NCBI GenBank assembly: GCA_004555425.1
Contig: SFID01000060.1
Location: forward strand, 1-14,511
DNA from: Bacteroidales bacterium
GTDB taxonomy: Bacteria; Bacteroidota; Bacteroidia; Bacteroidales; Bacteroidaceae
Reading direction: 5' to 3'
Length of the DNA: 14,511 bases
Shown here piece after piece: positions 5,566 to 14,279 of the stretch. A program made the translations under genes and the position numbers. The notes under the pieces were generated by a model. It made no database searches. It was not told where the DNA came from and saw nothing but the letters and a program-made list of their open reading frames with translations. Every line of letters starts with the position of its first letter. Within the stretch, counting starts at the first letter, position 1.

Positions 5566-5735
5566 GTATATACGCGTGAGTTGAATACTTGCTTCAAGCG
5601 TATGAAATAGTTGCTTCAAGGCTGAACGTACTGGGAATGTCCGTTTCAAATTTTCAAGGGAGTGATACCTGAGTAGTAACAACAAATGTTGCAAATGTTA
5701 CAAAGCACTAAAAATACGTTTTTCAAACGCTTTTG
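5566..5735. other. Upstream region of the protease with short repeats
   Basis: There is no credible gene here. TTGCTTCAAG occurs twice as a direct repeat 22 bp apart (5589-5598 and 5611-5620), about two helical turns. CAAATGTT occurs twice in tandem near 5683-5699, inside the inverted pair GTAACA (5676-5681) / TGTTAC (5696-5701). The motif ACCTGAGTAGTAAC (5667-5680) has a near-exact inverted copy at 14344-14357. Some of these could be regulator sites for the promoter at 5736. Confidence 0.4.
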
Positions 5736-5767
5736 TTTGGCCCTTTTGCCTCAATTTCATAAATTTG
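5736..5767 (+). promoter_or_regulatory. Promoter of the S8 protease
   Basis: TTTG (5736-5739), 20 nt, then TAAATTTG (5760-5767) is a full -33/-7 match. It lies inside the upstream extension of the open frame, which argues that translation starts at the downstream ATG 5845 and not at 5686. The leader would be about 70 nt. Confidence 0.7.
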
Positions 5768-5779
5768 CAAGCCGAGAAA

Positions 5780-5804
5780 AGCCTTTGCAACAGTTGCAAA
5801 GGCT
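5780..5804. promoter_or_regulatory. Perfect 11-bp-arm palindrome at the protease transcript start
   Basis: AGCCTTTGCAA (5780-5790), the 3-nt spacer CAG and TTGCAAAGGCT (5794-5804) form a perfect inverted repeat. It begins about 12 nt after the -7 box, so it is close to the predicted transcription start. It could be an operator for a dimeric regulator or a 5'-terminal RNA hairpin that protects the message. No T-run follows, so a terminator is unlikely. Confidence 0.65.
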
Positions 5805-5844
5805 CTCGTTTAGCATATTGAACAAACAATCTATCCATCGGAAT

Positions 5845-7974
5845 ATGAAAAGAAGAATACTCACCACAGCCGTCCTTGGCTGCCTGCTTTTCGCTGGCAT
5901 ACAGGCGCAGATTGTGGTTGACAAGAATGCGAAGTGCAACCCCTTCGTGAGCACAGTCGTCAGTCAGGCCGCACAGGCCACACAAGGTTTGAACGGCAAG
6001 ACTGCCGTCGTGGCCGAACAGGCAATTATCATTGACTGCTACGATGCCGAAACTGTGTGCAAGGCCATCAGCAAGGCGGGCTACGAAGCTACGTTTATTG
6101 ACGCAACAACGGTGACGGCCACTGTCCCCGCCACCTACATTGCCACCCTCTCGGAGATGAGCGAGGTGAAATACATCAGTGCCTCTATGCCCTTCCGCCC
6201 CTTTATGGAAGCCTCGCGCAAGGCCAGCAAGGTGGACGACATTCACAACGGCACGGACCTCGAAACGCCCTTCACGGGCAAGGGAGTCATCGTGGGCGTC
6301 ATTGACCAAGGATTCCAGTTTAAGCACTGCGCTTTCCTCAACGAGGATGGCGAATCGCGCGCCCTGGCCATCTGGAAGCACAAGAATGCCTACTCCAGAC
6401 CGACCACCATCATCCCCAATACGGGCGATGAGTTCCAAGGCAGCCACGCCACCCATGTGACGAACATTGCCTGCGGTTCGCAAGTGGGTAGCAACAAACT
6501 CTACGGTATGGCCCCCGAGGCCGACATCGTGATGATTTCCTCCACCTTCGACAACGCTCGCGTGATGGAGGAGGCTAAATACATCAGCGAACTGGCCGCT
6601 TCGGAAGGCAAGCCCTACGTTATCAATATGAGTTTCGGTAGCCAGCAGGGTCCCCACGATGGCACGACGAAGTACGACCAGACGATGAAAAAGTATGGCA
6701 AGGCTGGCGGCATTCTCGTGGCTGCAATGGGCAACGAAGGTACGGACAACCTGCACACCACCTGCACCTTCGAAGAGGATGAAGAATCGGTCAATATCTT
6801 CGTGAAGGATATCGGTCAGAGCACTATTTTCGTTGACCTCTGGGGACAGGCCGCCGATGGCAAGCAGCACCTGCAGGTGCGCCCCTTCGTGTACAACATT
6901 TCAACCAAGTCGCGCGACTTCAAGAACGACTCCTTCTGGAAATCCTGCGGCAACATCACCGCCACGATTGACCCCAATAATAAGAAGGAGAACTACTACT
7001 TCGCTATACAGGTGGCAGCCATGCGTGGTTCTAGCACCAACCTCATCTTCGGTGTTGAAATCACGGGCAATACGGACGACACCTTCCACGCCTGGATTGG
7101 CCAGCCCGAATTCGGTTCTTTCTATAAGCCCATCGGTGCTCCCAATGCCGTATCGGGCGACAGCGAATACTGCGTGGGCGAAGGCGGTGCTGCCATCCCC
7201 AATGCTATTGCCGTGGGCTCGTACAACGCCGTCGGCACATCCTTCAAGAACTATTTTGACAAGTCCTTCAGTTATCCCTCTTCGTCGGTGGGTAGCAAGG
7301 GTCAGATTTCGCCCTTCAGCAGCAAGGGTCCGTACCTCGGCGAAGGCTACAAGCCGCTCGTTGTCGCGCCTGGCTCGTGCGTCAACTCGGCCTTCAACAG
7401 CAAGTCCTCCGACTGGGACGGCTCTAGCAACAACCCCCTAATTATGGACATCGTCACCGTGGGCTCAACCAAATATTATTATGGTCTGGCCTCAGGCACC
7501 TCGATGGCCTCGCCTGCTATGACGGGTATCATCGCCCTGTGGCTGCAAGCCAATCCGCAACTCACTCCCGAGAATGTGGAAGAGATTATCCGCAAGACAG
7601 CCGTTCGCGACAACTATACGGGCAGTGACGAATGGAACGCTCGTCGCGGTTATGGCAAGGTGGACGCCTACGCTGGCCTTCAGGAAGCCCTGCGCATGGC
7701 CGCAGATGGCATTCACGGCGTATATGGCAGCGAAGAACCCGTGACGCTTCTGAAGGGTAGCGATGCCTGGCGCATCCTCTTCAATAGCCACGAGGACTAC
7801 GCACGCATCAACGTCTATTCCTCCACTGGCCAACTCGTTCGCTCGCAGTCCATCGAAGCACCGCGCCAAGGCCAAGAGGTCATCACAGACTTCGCAGGCC
7901 AACAGCCTGGTGTCTATCTCATCAACATTACTACGCCCAAGGCAACCCTGACGCGCAAGGTCATGGTTCAATAA
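5845..7974 (+). CDS. Secreted S8 (subtilisin-like) peptidase with T9SS sorting domain
   Basis: The 709-residue protein starts with a signal peptide (MKRRILTTAVLGCLLFAGIQAQ). A prodomain-like region runs to about residue 140 and the subtilase domain from about 145 to 600. Visible catalytic residues are D154 (GVIDQGF), H201 (GSHATHV, an atypical form of HGTHV), the oxyanion N297 (AAMGNEG) and S553 (SGTSMASPAMTG). An insertion of about 250 residues separates N297 and S553. Residues about 635-709 form a type A T9SS C-terminal domain (INVYSSTGQLV...GVYLINI...RKVMVQ), implying export by T9SS to the surface or medium. The start 5845 is preferred over 5686 because of the signal peptide and the promoter between them. 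A likely role is extracellular protein degradation; the substrate is unknown. Confidence 0.92.
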   Translation: MKRRILTTAVLGCLLFAGIQAQIVVDKNAKCNPFVSTVVSQAAQATQGLNGKTAVVAEQAIIIDCYDAETVCKAISKAGYEATFIDATTVTATVPATYIATLSEMSEVKYISASMPFRPFMEASRKASKVDDIHNGTDLETPFTGKGVIVGVIDQGFQFKHCAFLNEDGESRALAIWKHKNAYSRPTTIIPNTGDEFQGSHATHVTNIACGSQVGSNKLYGMAPEADIVMISSTFDNARVMEEAKYISELAASEGKPYVINMSFGSQQGPHDGTTKYDQTMKKYGKAGGILVAAMGNEGTDNLHTTCTFEEDEESVNIFVKDIGQSTIFVDLWGQAADGKQHLQVRPFVYNISTKSRDFKNDSFWKSCGNITATIDPNNKKENYYFAIQVAAMRGSSTNLIFGVEITGNTDDTFHAWIGQPEFGSFYKPIGAPNAVSGDSEYCVGEGGAAIPNAIAVGSYNAVGTSFKNYFDKSFSYPSSSVGSKGQISPFSSKGPYLGEGYKPLVVAPGSCVNSAFNSKSSDWDGSSNNPLIMDIVTVGSTKYYYGLASGTSMASPAMTGIIALWLQANPQLTPENVEEIIRKTAVRDNYTGSDEWNARRGYGKVDAYAGLQEALRMAADGIHGVYGSEEPVTLLKGSDAWRILFNSHEDYARINVYSSTGQLVRSQSIEAPRQGQEVITDFAGQQPGVYLINITTPKATLTRKVMVQ

Positions 7975-7992
7975 TGCATCCGCAAAAAGCCG

Positions 7993-8026
7993 CGAGGGAA
8001 TATGCCGATTCTGGCATACTCCCTCG
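7993..8026 (+). terminator. Long hairpin after the protease gene
   Basis: Arms of 14 nt (7993-8006 and 8013-8026), pairing GAGGGA and TATGCC blocks with one A/C mismatch around a 6-nt loop, form a strong stem 18 nt after the protease stop. The following bases have only short T-runs, so termination may be partial or aided by Rho. Confidence 0.6.
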
Positions 8027-8110
8027 TTGCCGTTTCTATTGGTTTGTTGTTTGGGGGAAGCGCTCGCCCTTGTTCGCCTCCGCAACCCCAAAATCCCCTT
8101 CCTCGCTCTC

Positions 8111-8659
8111 ATGATAGACCCTCTCTCTCTCATTCATCGCTATTACCCTGAGGACAACGCGCTGCGCCAACTCCTGATTCACCATAGCCAGCAGGTGGCC
8201 CGCCATGCCCAGCGCGTAGCCGCGGCCCATCCCGAACTGTCCCTCGATACCGACTTCCTCTACCGCGGTGCGATGCTCCACGACATTGGCATCTTCCTGA
8301 CCGATGCGCCTGGCATCCACTGCCATGGCACAGCGCCCTACATCATCCACGGACGGCTAGGTGCCGAATTGCTTCGCCAAGAAGACGACCCTGAAGCCGA
8401 AGCCTTGGCCCGCGTTTGCGAGCGCCACACAGGCACGGGCCTAACCGCCCAAACCATCATCGAGCGACAAATTCCGCTCCCGCCAGCCGACTATCGGCCC
8501 GAAACCCTAGAAGAGCAGGTCATCTGCTATGCCGACAAGTTCTATTCGAAGTCGCACCCCGAGCGCGAGCGAACCTACGAGCAAACCCTCCAAAGCCTAG
8601 CCCGTTTCGGCAAAGAGGGCGTCAGCATCTTCCAACACTGGCACGCACTCTTCGGATAG
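8111..8659 (+). CDS. HD-superfamily hydrolase (HDIG motif)
   Basis: The 182-residue protein shows the HD metal-phosphohydrolase pattern. H25 (LLIHHSQQVA) is the probable first ligand, HDIG at residues 57-60 is the defining doublet, and downstream histidines (GIHCHG, IIHGRLGAELL, ERHTGTGL) match the distal ligands. The D and K of YADKFYSKS near the C-terminal third are also typical. It is expected in the cytosol and would hydrolyse a phosphorylated nucleotide or related substrate; which one cannot be told. The start at 8111 is chosen because the longer frame from 8027 begins at the edge of the terminator hairpin and adds 28 residues without family character. The gene ends 59 nt before the sialidase; a shared transcript is possible. 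Confidence 0.82.
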   Translation: MIDPLSLIHRYYPEDNALRQLLIHHSQQVARHAQRVAAAHPELSLDTDFLYRGAMLHDIGIFLTDAPGIHCHGTAPYIIHGRLGAELLRQEDDPEAEALARVCERHTGTGLTAQTIIERQIPLPPADYRPETLEEQVICYADKFYSKSHPERERTYEQTLQSLARFGKEGVSIFQHWHALFG

Positions 8660-8718
8660 GCGCCAACGCCAGCCGAAGTGTCCATCAAGAATATTTATTC
8701 ATTCTTAAATCCTATAAT

Positions 8719-11700
8719 ATGAAAAAAAAGTTCTATTTCCTCCTAGCACTTATGCTTGGGTGCGTGGGGCTGATGTGTGCTCAAGCATACGCTGCGCCAC
8801 AAGTAGGGAAAATCTACTACATGAAAGGGAAACTTTCGCAAAAGTACCTCAAAGCAAGCGGCACCTCCCTCTCGCTCTCAGCCGAGAAAACCACAGACTG
8901 CCTGTTCTATGTGGACACTGACAACAAGATTAAGGCGTATCTTACCTCCAACTACATCAATTGTTCTGGGAAGAACCTGAGCGCAACAACATCGTATGCG
9001 GGCGTGTTCACCGCTGGTACTGATGGTGCTTACTATTACAAGAACAATAGTTACTACATCTATGGCGGTGCCAGTACAAGTGCTACAAACATCGACCGAG
9101 GCTCCTCCTATGGCAATGACGCTGGCTACCAATGGTACTTTGAGGAGTACACGCCTGCTACCGTTAATCAAACCATCGTGGACGGCCAGACCTATTTCAT
9201 CCGCTCGGTGACAAGGGATGGTAATATTTATGCCTATGCTGGTTCGGGTACAACGCTGGGGCGTAGCACCGAAAACCAAGGTACAGACGTTTATCGCTGG
9301 ACGGCCAAGAAGGTGTCGGACGGTGTATATTCCTTCCAAAACGTAGGCGAAAATACCAAATATTTTGGCTTTAAGGCAACGACCACTTCTGCCAAAAGCC
9401 TTACGATTGCGGCCAGCGAAAAGCGTGCAGAGTGCTTCACCATCTGGAGCAGTAGTGACAGTCGCTTCCTGGTCGGCAATGTAAATGTTGGAACTGCTTG
9501 GAATCAGGCACAAACCCAATATGGTACGACAGACGTTTGGAGTACCGACTTCCAATTTGTGAATGTTTCGGACTATGTCTTGGTTACTTATCAATATAAG
9601 GAAGGCGAAACCCTTGTCGGCACCAAGACTCAACTTCTCAAGAAAGGCGAAAATTATGAGGCTCCTGGTCTTCTGGGCTATTTCCTCACGAGTGTGGTAT
9701 CGGGAACTACTGGCAATGATGATCAAGAAACTCATGAAGTTCCCGTTACGAGCGCACTAGCCGATGTGCGTGCCGTCATTGGTGATGGCACAACTGGAGG
9801 CGGTGGCTGCGGCATCTATTGGATTGGCCTTGACATTCCTGCTACTGATGTGAATGGCAATACGGTGGAGCAAGTTCCCCTGTACAATATCCACCTGATG
9901 AGCCAGACTGGTAACGGACATAATCAGTCCTACATGGTGGTTTCCAATAGTTCCACCCTTTCAGCGGGGAGCGTTGTAGCCGTTTCGCAGAACAACCCCG
10001 CAGCAGCCTCTTCTTCGGCTGCCTATCTCTGCTACAACTTCAACAAAGAAAAACTCGCGCCTGGTAGATACTACCTATTCTTTGTCGCTGACAGAACTGT
10101 TCCTGCCACCAATCGTTCCCAACGCATTGTGCTCTGTAGCGCGAACAAAGCTTACGCGCCACACCTACTGAATAATCGTAGTGAAGAGAAGACAAACTGG
10201 TATCCAAACATAAAGGTCAATGTCGCCAGCATCCAGCAAGCGATGAGTACCGTCTATGGCGAAAAGTGGGTTACCATTGACTTTGTTCGTACAGCAGGCT
10301 ATAGTTGGAAAATCTCGGGCACGGTAGCAGGTGCAACACCCAGCAACCTTACCAACGACTCTGAGATTGGCACCAATCGCCAGTGGTGCTTCGTCGGCAC
10401 GCCCGAATCCTTCAAGATTTACAGCCGCGCAGCAGGCGAGACCTTGGCGCTGACAACCAACACCGCTTCCATCGGAGACGGCACGCAGGTATCACTCACG
10501 GCTACCGAATCGGCTTGTCGTTGGCAGGCATTTGCCAGCGGAGCAGGTTACGAAATAACTCGTGTGGGCGAAAAGAACATGACCTTGAACTCCCACGGCG
10601 GTAAAGGCAAACAGATTAAATACTACAACAAGGGCGATGGCGGTGCCGTATGGACCATCAACCTGCTGAAGACGCTGACCGTCAAGCAATCCGTGCCAGG
10701 TGTAGAAGGTACGTATTCCTGGAACGGACAGACGAAGACAGGTTCCACCGTCACTTTCCAATCCACCAGTTACGTAAACAATGCACCGCTCACGTGCAGC
10801 ACGGTGCCTGGCTACGACTTCTCCTTGCCCGAAACCACATGGAACGGTGCAAGCGACAAGCAAGTGATCGTCACGCTCACGCCCACCTTCTTCACGACGC
10901 AGGCTGACTACGACGCCAACAATAATAACGTTCACTGGGTGCGTATCACGAATGCCAACGAAACCAACTTTTCACCTGAAGCAGTAACGCCTGGAGAAGT
11001 TCCGTCTGTCAACACGATTGACCTTGCCAATGAGGCCCAGTTGTGGTGCTTCGTAGGCGACAAGACGAACGGCTTCAAGATTTACAACAAGGCTCATCCT
11101 GGCTACGTTCTCCAAGCAGACAATGCAAATCCTGGAGATGGCGCCAACACGACTTTGGTTCAAGCCTCCAGTGCCAATGCGAGCCAAAGCACATGGGTAC
11201 TTGGCGAGAACTATCTGTCGGAAGCCAACAAGCCAGGCTATACCATCCTGATCAAGGGCAAGACCAATTTTAGTCTGAATAAGTATGATGGTAAATTGCG
11301 TTTCTGGAACGCGACAGGCGCCGGTTCACACTGGACCATATACGAAGTAGGCGGCGAACTGACCATCAACGTCAACGTGACGGGCAACGTCCTGCCCATC
11401 AACAGCAAGGTGGGAGCCATCTCCGTCTCCTATAACGGCCAGACCACAACCACGCGCCTCAACCTTGGCGAACTGACCGCTGCCGGCCAGTTGACCCAAC
11501 TCAAGGTGCGCACGCCCAAGGGCACAGCCATCACCATTGCCGATGGCAATCCCAAGTTTGCGGGCTATGATTTCGCAGGCATTGACTATGACGGCCAGAC
11601 GAATCAGCAGAGCATAACTATCAACAACGTTCCTGTGGACGGCGCAACTGCCACCGTCAACTATACCGCTACGGCCTATCAGAACCTTTTCTATACGAAA

Positions 11701-13860
11701 GATGCCGAGCACCCCTACCGCATTCCGGCTATCGTCAAGACGAAAGACGGCACACTGATTGCCGCTTCCGACTATCGCTATTGCGGTGGCGACGTGGGCA
11801 ACGGCCGTGTGGACATCGTGGTGCGCCGAAGCAGCGACAATGGTGCCACCTGGAGCGACCAGATTACTGTGGCCCAAGGTTGGCGCAATGCCACCGAGAA
11901 GCCTGCGGGCAATGACGCCATCACGGAGACGCCCTACGGATTTGGCGATGCCACGCTCGTGGCCGACGACCAGTCGGGAGCCGTCCTCCTCGGTTATGTA
12001 GGTGCGCCCAGCAACGCAACCTGCTGGACCGACAGACCCGACTATTTCTTCCAGCAGAGTTTGGACAATGGCCAGACATGGGGCGAGAAATTCTCCGTCA
12101 TGAGTCAAATCAAGGAGAAGGCCAATGCTACGGGCAACTATACGATGAAAAACTTCTTCGTGGGTTCGGGCAAGATTGTCATGAGCCGCAAGTACAAGAA
12201 GCAAGGCGCTCAGTACAAGCGTATCTATTGCGTGCTTTGGGGCTACGGCCAACATGGTACAGAAAATCTGACGCGCACCAACTGGGTAGTCTATTCCGAC
12301 GACTTTGGCAAGACCTGGGACATCCTCGGACGCACCTATGCGGCCAAGGGATCCTGCGACGAACCGAAGTGTGAGGAACTCCCCGACGGCAACATCGTGC
12401 TCAGTTCTCGCGAATCGGGCTGTCGCTGGTTCAACACCTTCACCTATTCCGACAAGGAAAACGGTACGGGTGCGTGGAGTACGGCCAAAGCATCAAACAC
12501 AGTGACGGGAGGCCTCAGTTTTGGCGGCAACACCACGAACGGCGAAATCCAGGTGCTGAGAGTATTGGCACAGGAAGGAACAGAAGTGCACAATATCGTC
12601 CTTCAGTCCATTCCCACTGCCGGCAACCGTAGCAACGTTTCCATCTACTACAAGAACATTGACGCCCCCTCGTCCTATAGTTCCCCCGAAGAATTCTCCA
12701 AGGGCTGGACATTGGGCAAGGTTGTTGCTCCCTATGGTTCTGCCTACTCCACCATGTGCGTACAGGCCGACGGCAAGATTGCCTTCTTCTACGAGGACGC
12801 CAAGTCGGATGCAGCCTACGACATGGTTTACGTACCGCTCACCATTGCTGAACTGACCAACAACACCTACTCGGAAATCGTGCTGCCTGTGCAGGAGACC
12901 GAAGGCTCAACTAACGAGGCCATCAAGCTTGAAGGCGATGTGGTAAGCACAACGGACGTCACCGAAATGATTACCAGCGAAACCACCTCCATCGACTTGA
13001 GCGAAGCCAACATCAAGGGCAGCGTCACGGCCGCACAAATCCAGCAAAAAGTGGCCACCGCAACAGGCAATGACAACGCTCTCATCATCGTCTCCGAAAC
13101 CACCGACGACGAAGGTGCAACCAACGTTATCAAGAAGAACAATGAAGCAGGCACGGCTTACACTTGCCAGAATCTCCACCTGACCGACAACGGCACCTTC
13201 ACCTCTCCCGTTAGTTTCACGGCCGCCACAGCCAACTACAATCGCACCGTAGCAGCCGAGGCCAACGACTTTGGCACCATCTGCCTGCCCTTCAGTGCCG
13301 TGAGCGATGAGAATATCCAGTTCTACGAACTGAAAAGTAGTACAGGAAATGCCTTCGTCTTCACGCCCATCAGCGAAGCAGAAGCCAACACGCCCGTTCT
13401 CTACAAACGACTCAACAAGGAGAACGTCACGATCAATCGCACCAGTGTGGAAGTCGTACCCGTGCAGGGCGAAATGGCAGCAGCGGGCACCAACTACAAA
13501 ATGGTAGGTGTGTTCCAGCCCACCAGTGTGGTAAGTGAAGAAGGAATTGCCGCCGTTGACGGCTACGCAAAAATAGTTGCCCCCAACTGCTACTACATCA
13601 AGCAAGGACAGTTCTTCTCGCTCAACGAGCGCATGAACCTCAAGCCCTTCCGTGCCTACATCACACCGACCAACGGGGGCATAATGCAAGTACCGCTGAT
13701 GAACATCAACATCGAGGATAATGTTCATACAGACATACAGATTATTGAGGGCGCAGACAAGACCGTCACTATCGTTTACGACCTCGCCGGTCGCCGCCTG
13801 CAAAAGCCCGAAAAGGGCCTCAACATCGTCAACGGTCAGAAAATCATTCTCAAAAAGTAA
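8719..13860 (+). CDS. Large secreted multidomain GH33 sialidase
   Basis: The 1713-residue protein has a signal peptide (1-25), accessory beta domains (26-520), and a duplicated module with WxI starts at residues 530 and 740 and the shared block WCFVG at 556-560 and 776-780. A six-bladed sialidase propeller spans about 985-1390 and a C-terminal region about 1395-1713. In the propeller, YRIP supplies R1001, D1018 is the acid, and Asp boxes lie at 1038-1045, 1114-1121 and 1193-1200. E1215, R1231 and R1304 fit the remaining triad and Glu, and Y1343 is the nucleophile. It should cleave terminal sialic acid from host glycans, outside the cell. The end (YDLAGRR...GLNIVNGQKI) resembles short T9SS-type tails. 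ATG 8719 is used because the upstream 101 codons lack a signal peptide and overlap the HD gene. Confidence 0.92.
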   Translation: MKKKFYFLLALMLGCVGLMCAQAYAAPQVGKIYYMKGKLSQKYLKASGTSLSLSAEKTTDCLFYVDTDNKIKAYLTSNYINCSGKNLSATTSYAGVFTAGTDGAYYYKNNSYYIYGGASTSATNIDRGSSYGNDAGYQWYFEEYTPATVNQTIVDGQTYFIRSVTRDGNIYAYAGSGTTLGRSTENQGTDVYRWTAKKVSDGVYSFQNVGENTKYFGFKATTTSAKSLTIAASEKRAECFTIWSSSDSRFLVGNVNVGTAWNQAQTQYGTTDVWSTDFQFVNVSDYVLVTYQYKEGETLVGTKTQLLKKGENYEAPGLLGYFLTSVVSGTTGNDDQETHEVPVTSALADVRAVIGDGTTGGGGCGIYWIGLDIPATDVNGNTVEQVPLYNIHLMSQTGNGHNQSYMVVSNSSTLSAGSVVAVSQNNPAAASSSAAYLCYNFNKEKLAPGRYYLFFVADRTVPATNRSQRIVLCSANKAYAPHLLNNRSEEKTNWYPNIKVNVASIQQAMSTVYGEKWVTIDFVRTAGYSWKISGTVAGATPSNLTNDSEIGTNRQWCFVGTPESFKIYSRAAGETLALTTNTASIGDGTQVSLTATESACRWQAFASGAGYEITRVGEKNMTLNSHGGKGKQIKYYNKGDGGAVWTINLLKTLTVKQSVPGVEGTYSWNGQTKTGSTVTFQSTSYVNNAPLTCSTVPGYDFSLPETTWNGASDKQVIVTLTPTFFTTQADYDANNNNVHWVRITNANETNFSPEAVTPGEVPSVNTIDLANEAQLWCFVGDKTNGFKIYNKAHPGYVLQADNANPGDGANTTLVQASSANASQSTWVLGENYLSEANKPGYTILIKGKTNFSLNKYDGKLRFWNATGAGSHWTIYEVGGELTINVNVTGNVLPINSKVGAISVSYNGQTTTTRLNLGELTAAGQLTQLKVRTPKGTAITIADGNPKFAGYDFAGIDYDGQTNQQSITINNVPVDGATATVNYTATAYQNLFYTKDAEHPYRIPAIVKTKDGTLIAASDYRYCGGDVGNGRVDIVVRRSSDNGATWSDQITVAQGWRNATEKPAGNDAITETPYGFGDATLVADDQSGAVLLGYVGAPSNATCWTDRPDYFFQQSLDNGQTWGEKFSVMSQIKEKANATGNYTMKNFFVGSGKIVMSRKYKKQGAQYKRIYCVLWGYGQHGTENLTRTNWVVYSDDFGKTWDILGRTYAAKGSCDEPKCEELPDGNIVLSSRESGCRWFNTFTYSDKENGTGAWSTAKASNTVTGGLSFGGNTTNGEIQVLRVLAQEGTEVHNIVLQSIPTAGNRSNVSIYYKNIDAPSSYSSPEEFSKGWTLGKVVAPYGSAYSTMCVQADGKIAFFYEDAKSDAAYDMVYVPLTIAELTNNTYSEIVLPVQETEGSTNEAIKLEGDVVSTTDVTEMITSETTSIDLSEANIKGSVTAAQIQQKVATATGNDNALIIVSETTDDEGATNVIKKNNEAGTAYTCQNLHLTDNGTFTSPVSFTAATANYNRTVAAEANDFGTICLPFSAVSDENIQFYELKSSTGNAFVFTPISEAEANTPVLYKRLNKENVTINRTSVEVVPVQGEMAAAGTNYKMVGVFQPTSVVSEEGIAAVDGYAKIVAPNCYYIKQGQFFSLNERMNLKPFRAYITPTNGGIMQVPLMNINIEDNVHTDIQIIEGADKTVTIVYDLAGRRLQKPEKGLNIVNGQKIILKK

Positions 13861-13865
13861 GAACA

Positions 13866-14060
13866 ATGAAGAAACAACAGTATATACAACCACGCTTGAA
13901 GGTTTATGCCATCGCTTCCTCCGAAAACGTTCTGACAAACACCAGTATCGCCTCTGGCGGTGTGGGTTCAAAGGATGATTTTGGAGAAACCCGAGGCAAG
14001 GCCGACCCAACATCATTCGACAACGAAGGCTCCACAGATATGTGGCAAACAGAGTGGTAA
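13866..14060 (+). CDS. Small protein translationally linked to the sialidase
   Basis: The 64-residue product starts 5 nt after the sialidase stop. It has a basic N terminus (MKKQQYIQPRLKVYAIASSE), a Ser/Gly-rich middle containing SGGVGS, and an acidic tail ending in MWQTEW. There is no signal peptide or hydrophobic segment. I know similar small proteins beginning MKK-Y-x-x-P and with a polar, Gly-rich second half from Prevotella-like genomes; they are generally annotated as hypothetical. Its position suggests co-translation with the sialidase. The GG in the middle recalls peptide leader cleavage sites, but no maturation or export gene is nearby. Function unknown. Confidence 0.7.
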   Translation: MKKQQYIQPRLKVYAIASSENVLTNTSIASGGVGSKDDFGETRGKADPTSFDNEGSTDMWQTEW

Positions 14061-14074
14061 GATAGCATCCCCAT

Positions 14075-14222
14075 CTGCGAAATTTCAAAAGCGTTGAGAA
14101 ATATCCCCCCTTCTATGTGCACCTCGTAAGATGGCATCCGTCAGGCCCTCGCTGCAGCCAATCACCGCAGTCTAACGTTTGAGAGGCTATTGCGAAGTGT
14201 CAACGCGATTGGAAATTCGCGG
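14075..14222 (+). other. Possible structured 3' RNA closed by long imperfect arms
   Basis: Bases 14075-14097 and 14200-14222 are inverted repeats matching at 18 of 23 positions, including a perfect GCGTTGA/TCAACGC at the inner end. Inside, GATGG-CAT-CCGTC (14130-14142) can form a small hairpin with one G-U pair. The terminator follows 18 nt later. This could be a structured 3' UTR or a small RNA, or the ends of a decayed miniature element. GTAAGATaGCATCC (14057-14070) recurs as GTAAGATgGCATCC (14126-14139). No known RNA family was recognised. Confidence 0.35.
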
Positions 14223-14240
14223 AAAAATGGTTTATCAATA

Positions 14241-14279
14241 AGGAGAAGACCCATCACAAGCGGGTCTTCTCCTTTTTTT
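14241..14279 (+). terminator. Strong intrinsic terminator after the sialidase unit
   Basis: A perfect 12-bp stem AGGAGAAGACCC (14241-14252) / GGGTCTTCTCCT (14262-14273), with a 9-nt loop, is followed by seven T residues (14273-14279). It is the first terminator downstream of the sialidase, so it ends the transcript that also carries the small protein. Confidence 0.92.

Noticed and set aside
5686..5844. N-terminal extension of the protease
   Set aside because: The added 53 residues precede a normal signal peptide, and the best promoter lies inside this stretch, so it is leader DNA.
8027..8110. N-terminal extension of the HD protein
   Set aside because: It starts at the base of the terminator hairpin and lacks family similarity; ATG 8111 is a better start.
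8416..8718. N-terminal extension of the sialidase
   Set aside because: It overlaps the HD gene in another frame and would bury the signal peptide 101 residues inside the protein.
5845..13860. Polysaccharide utilisation locus
   Set aside because: A sialidase is present but no SusC/SusD pair, transporter or sensor gene is in the window, so a PUL cannot be claimed.
13866..14060. RiPP or double-glycine bacteriocin precursor
   Set aside because: An SGG is present, but no radical-SAM enzyme, cyclase, C39 transporter or immunity gene lies in the window. It is kept as an unknown small protein instead.
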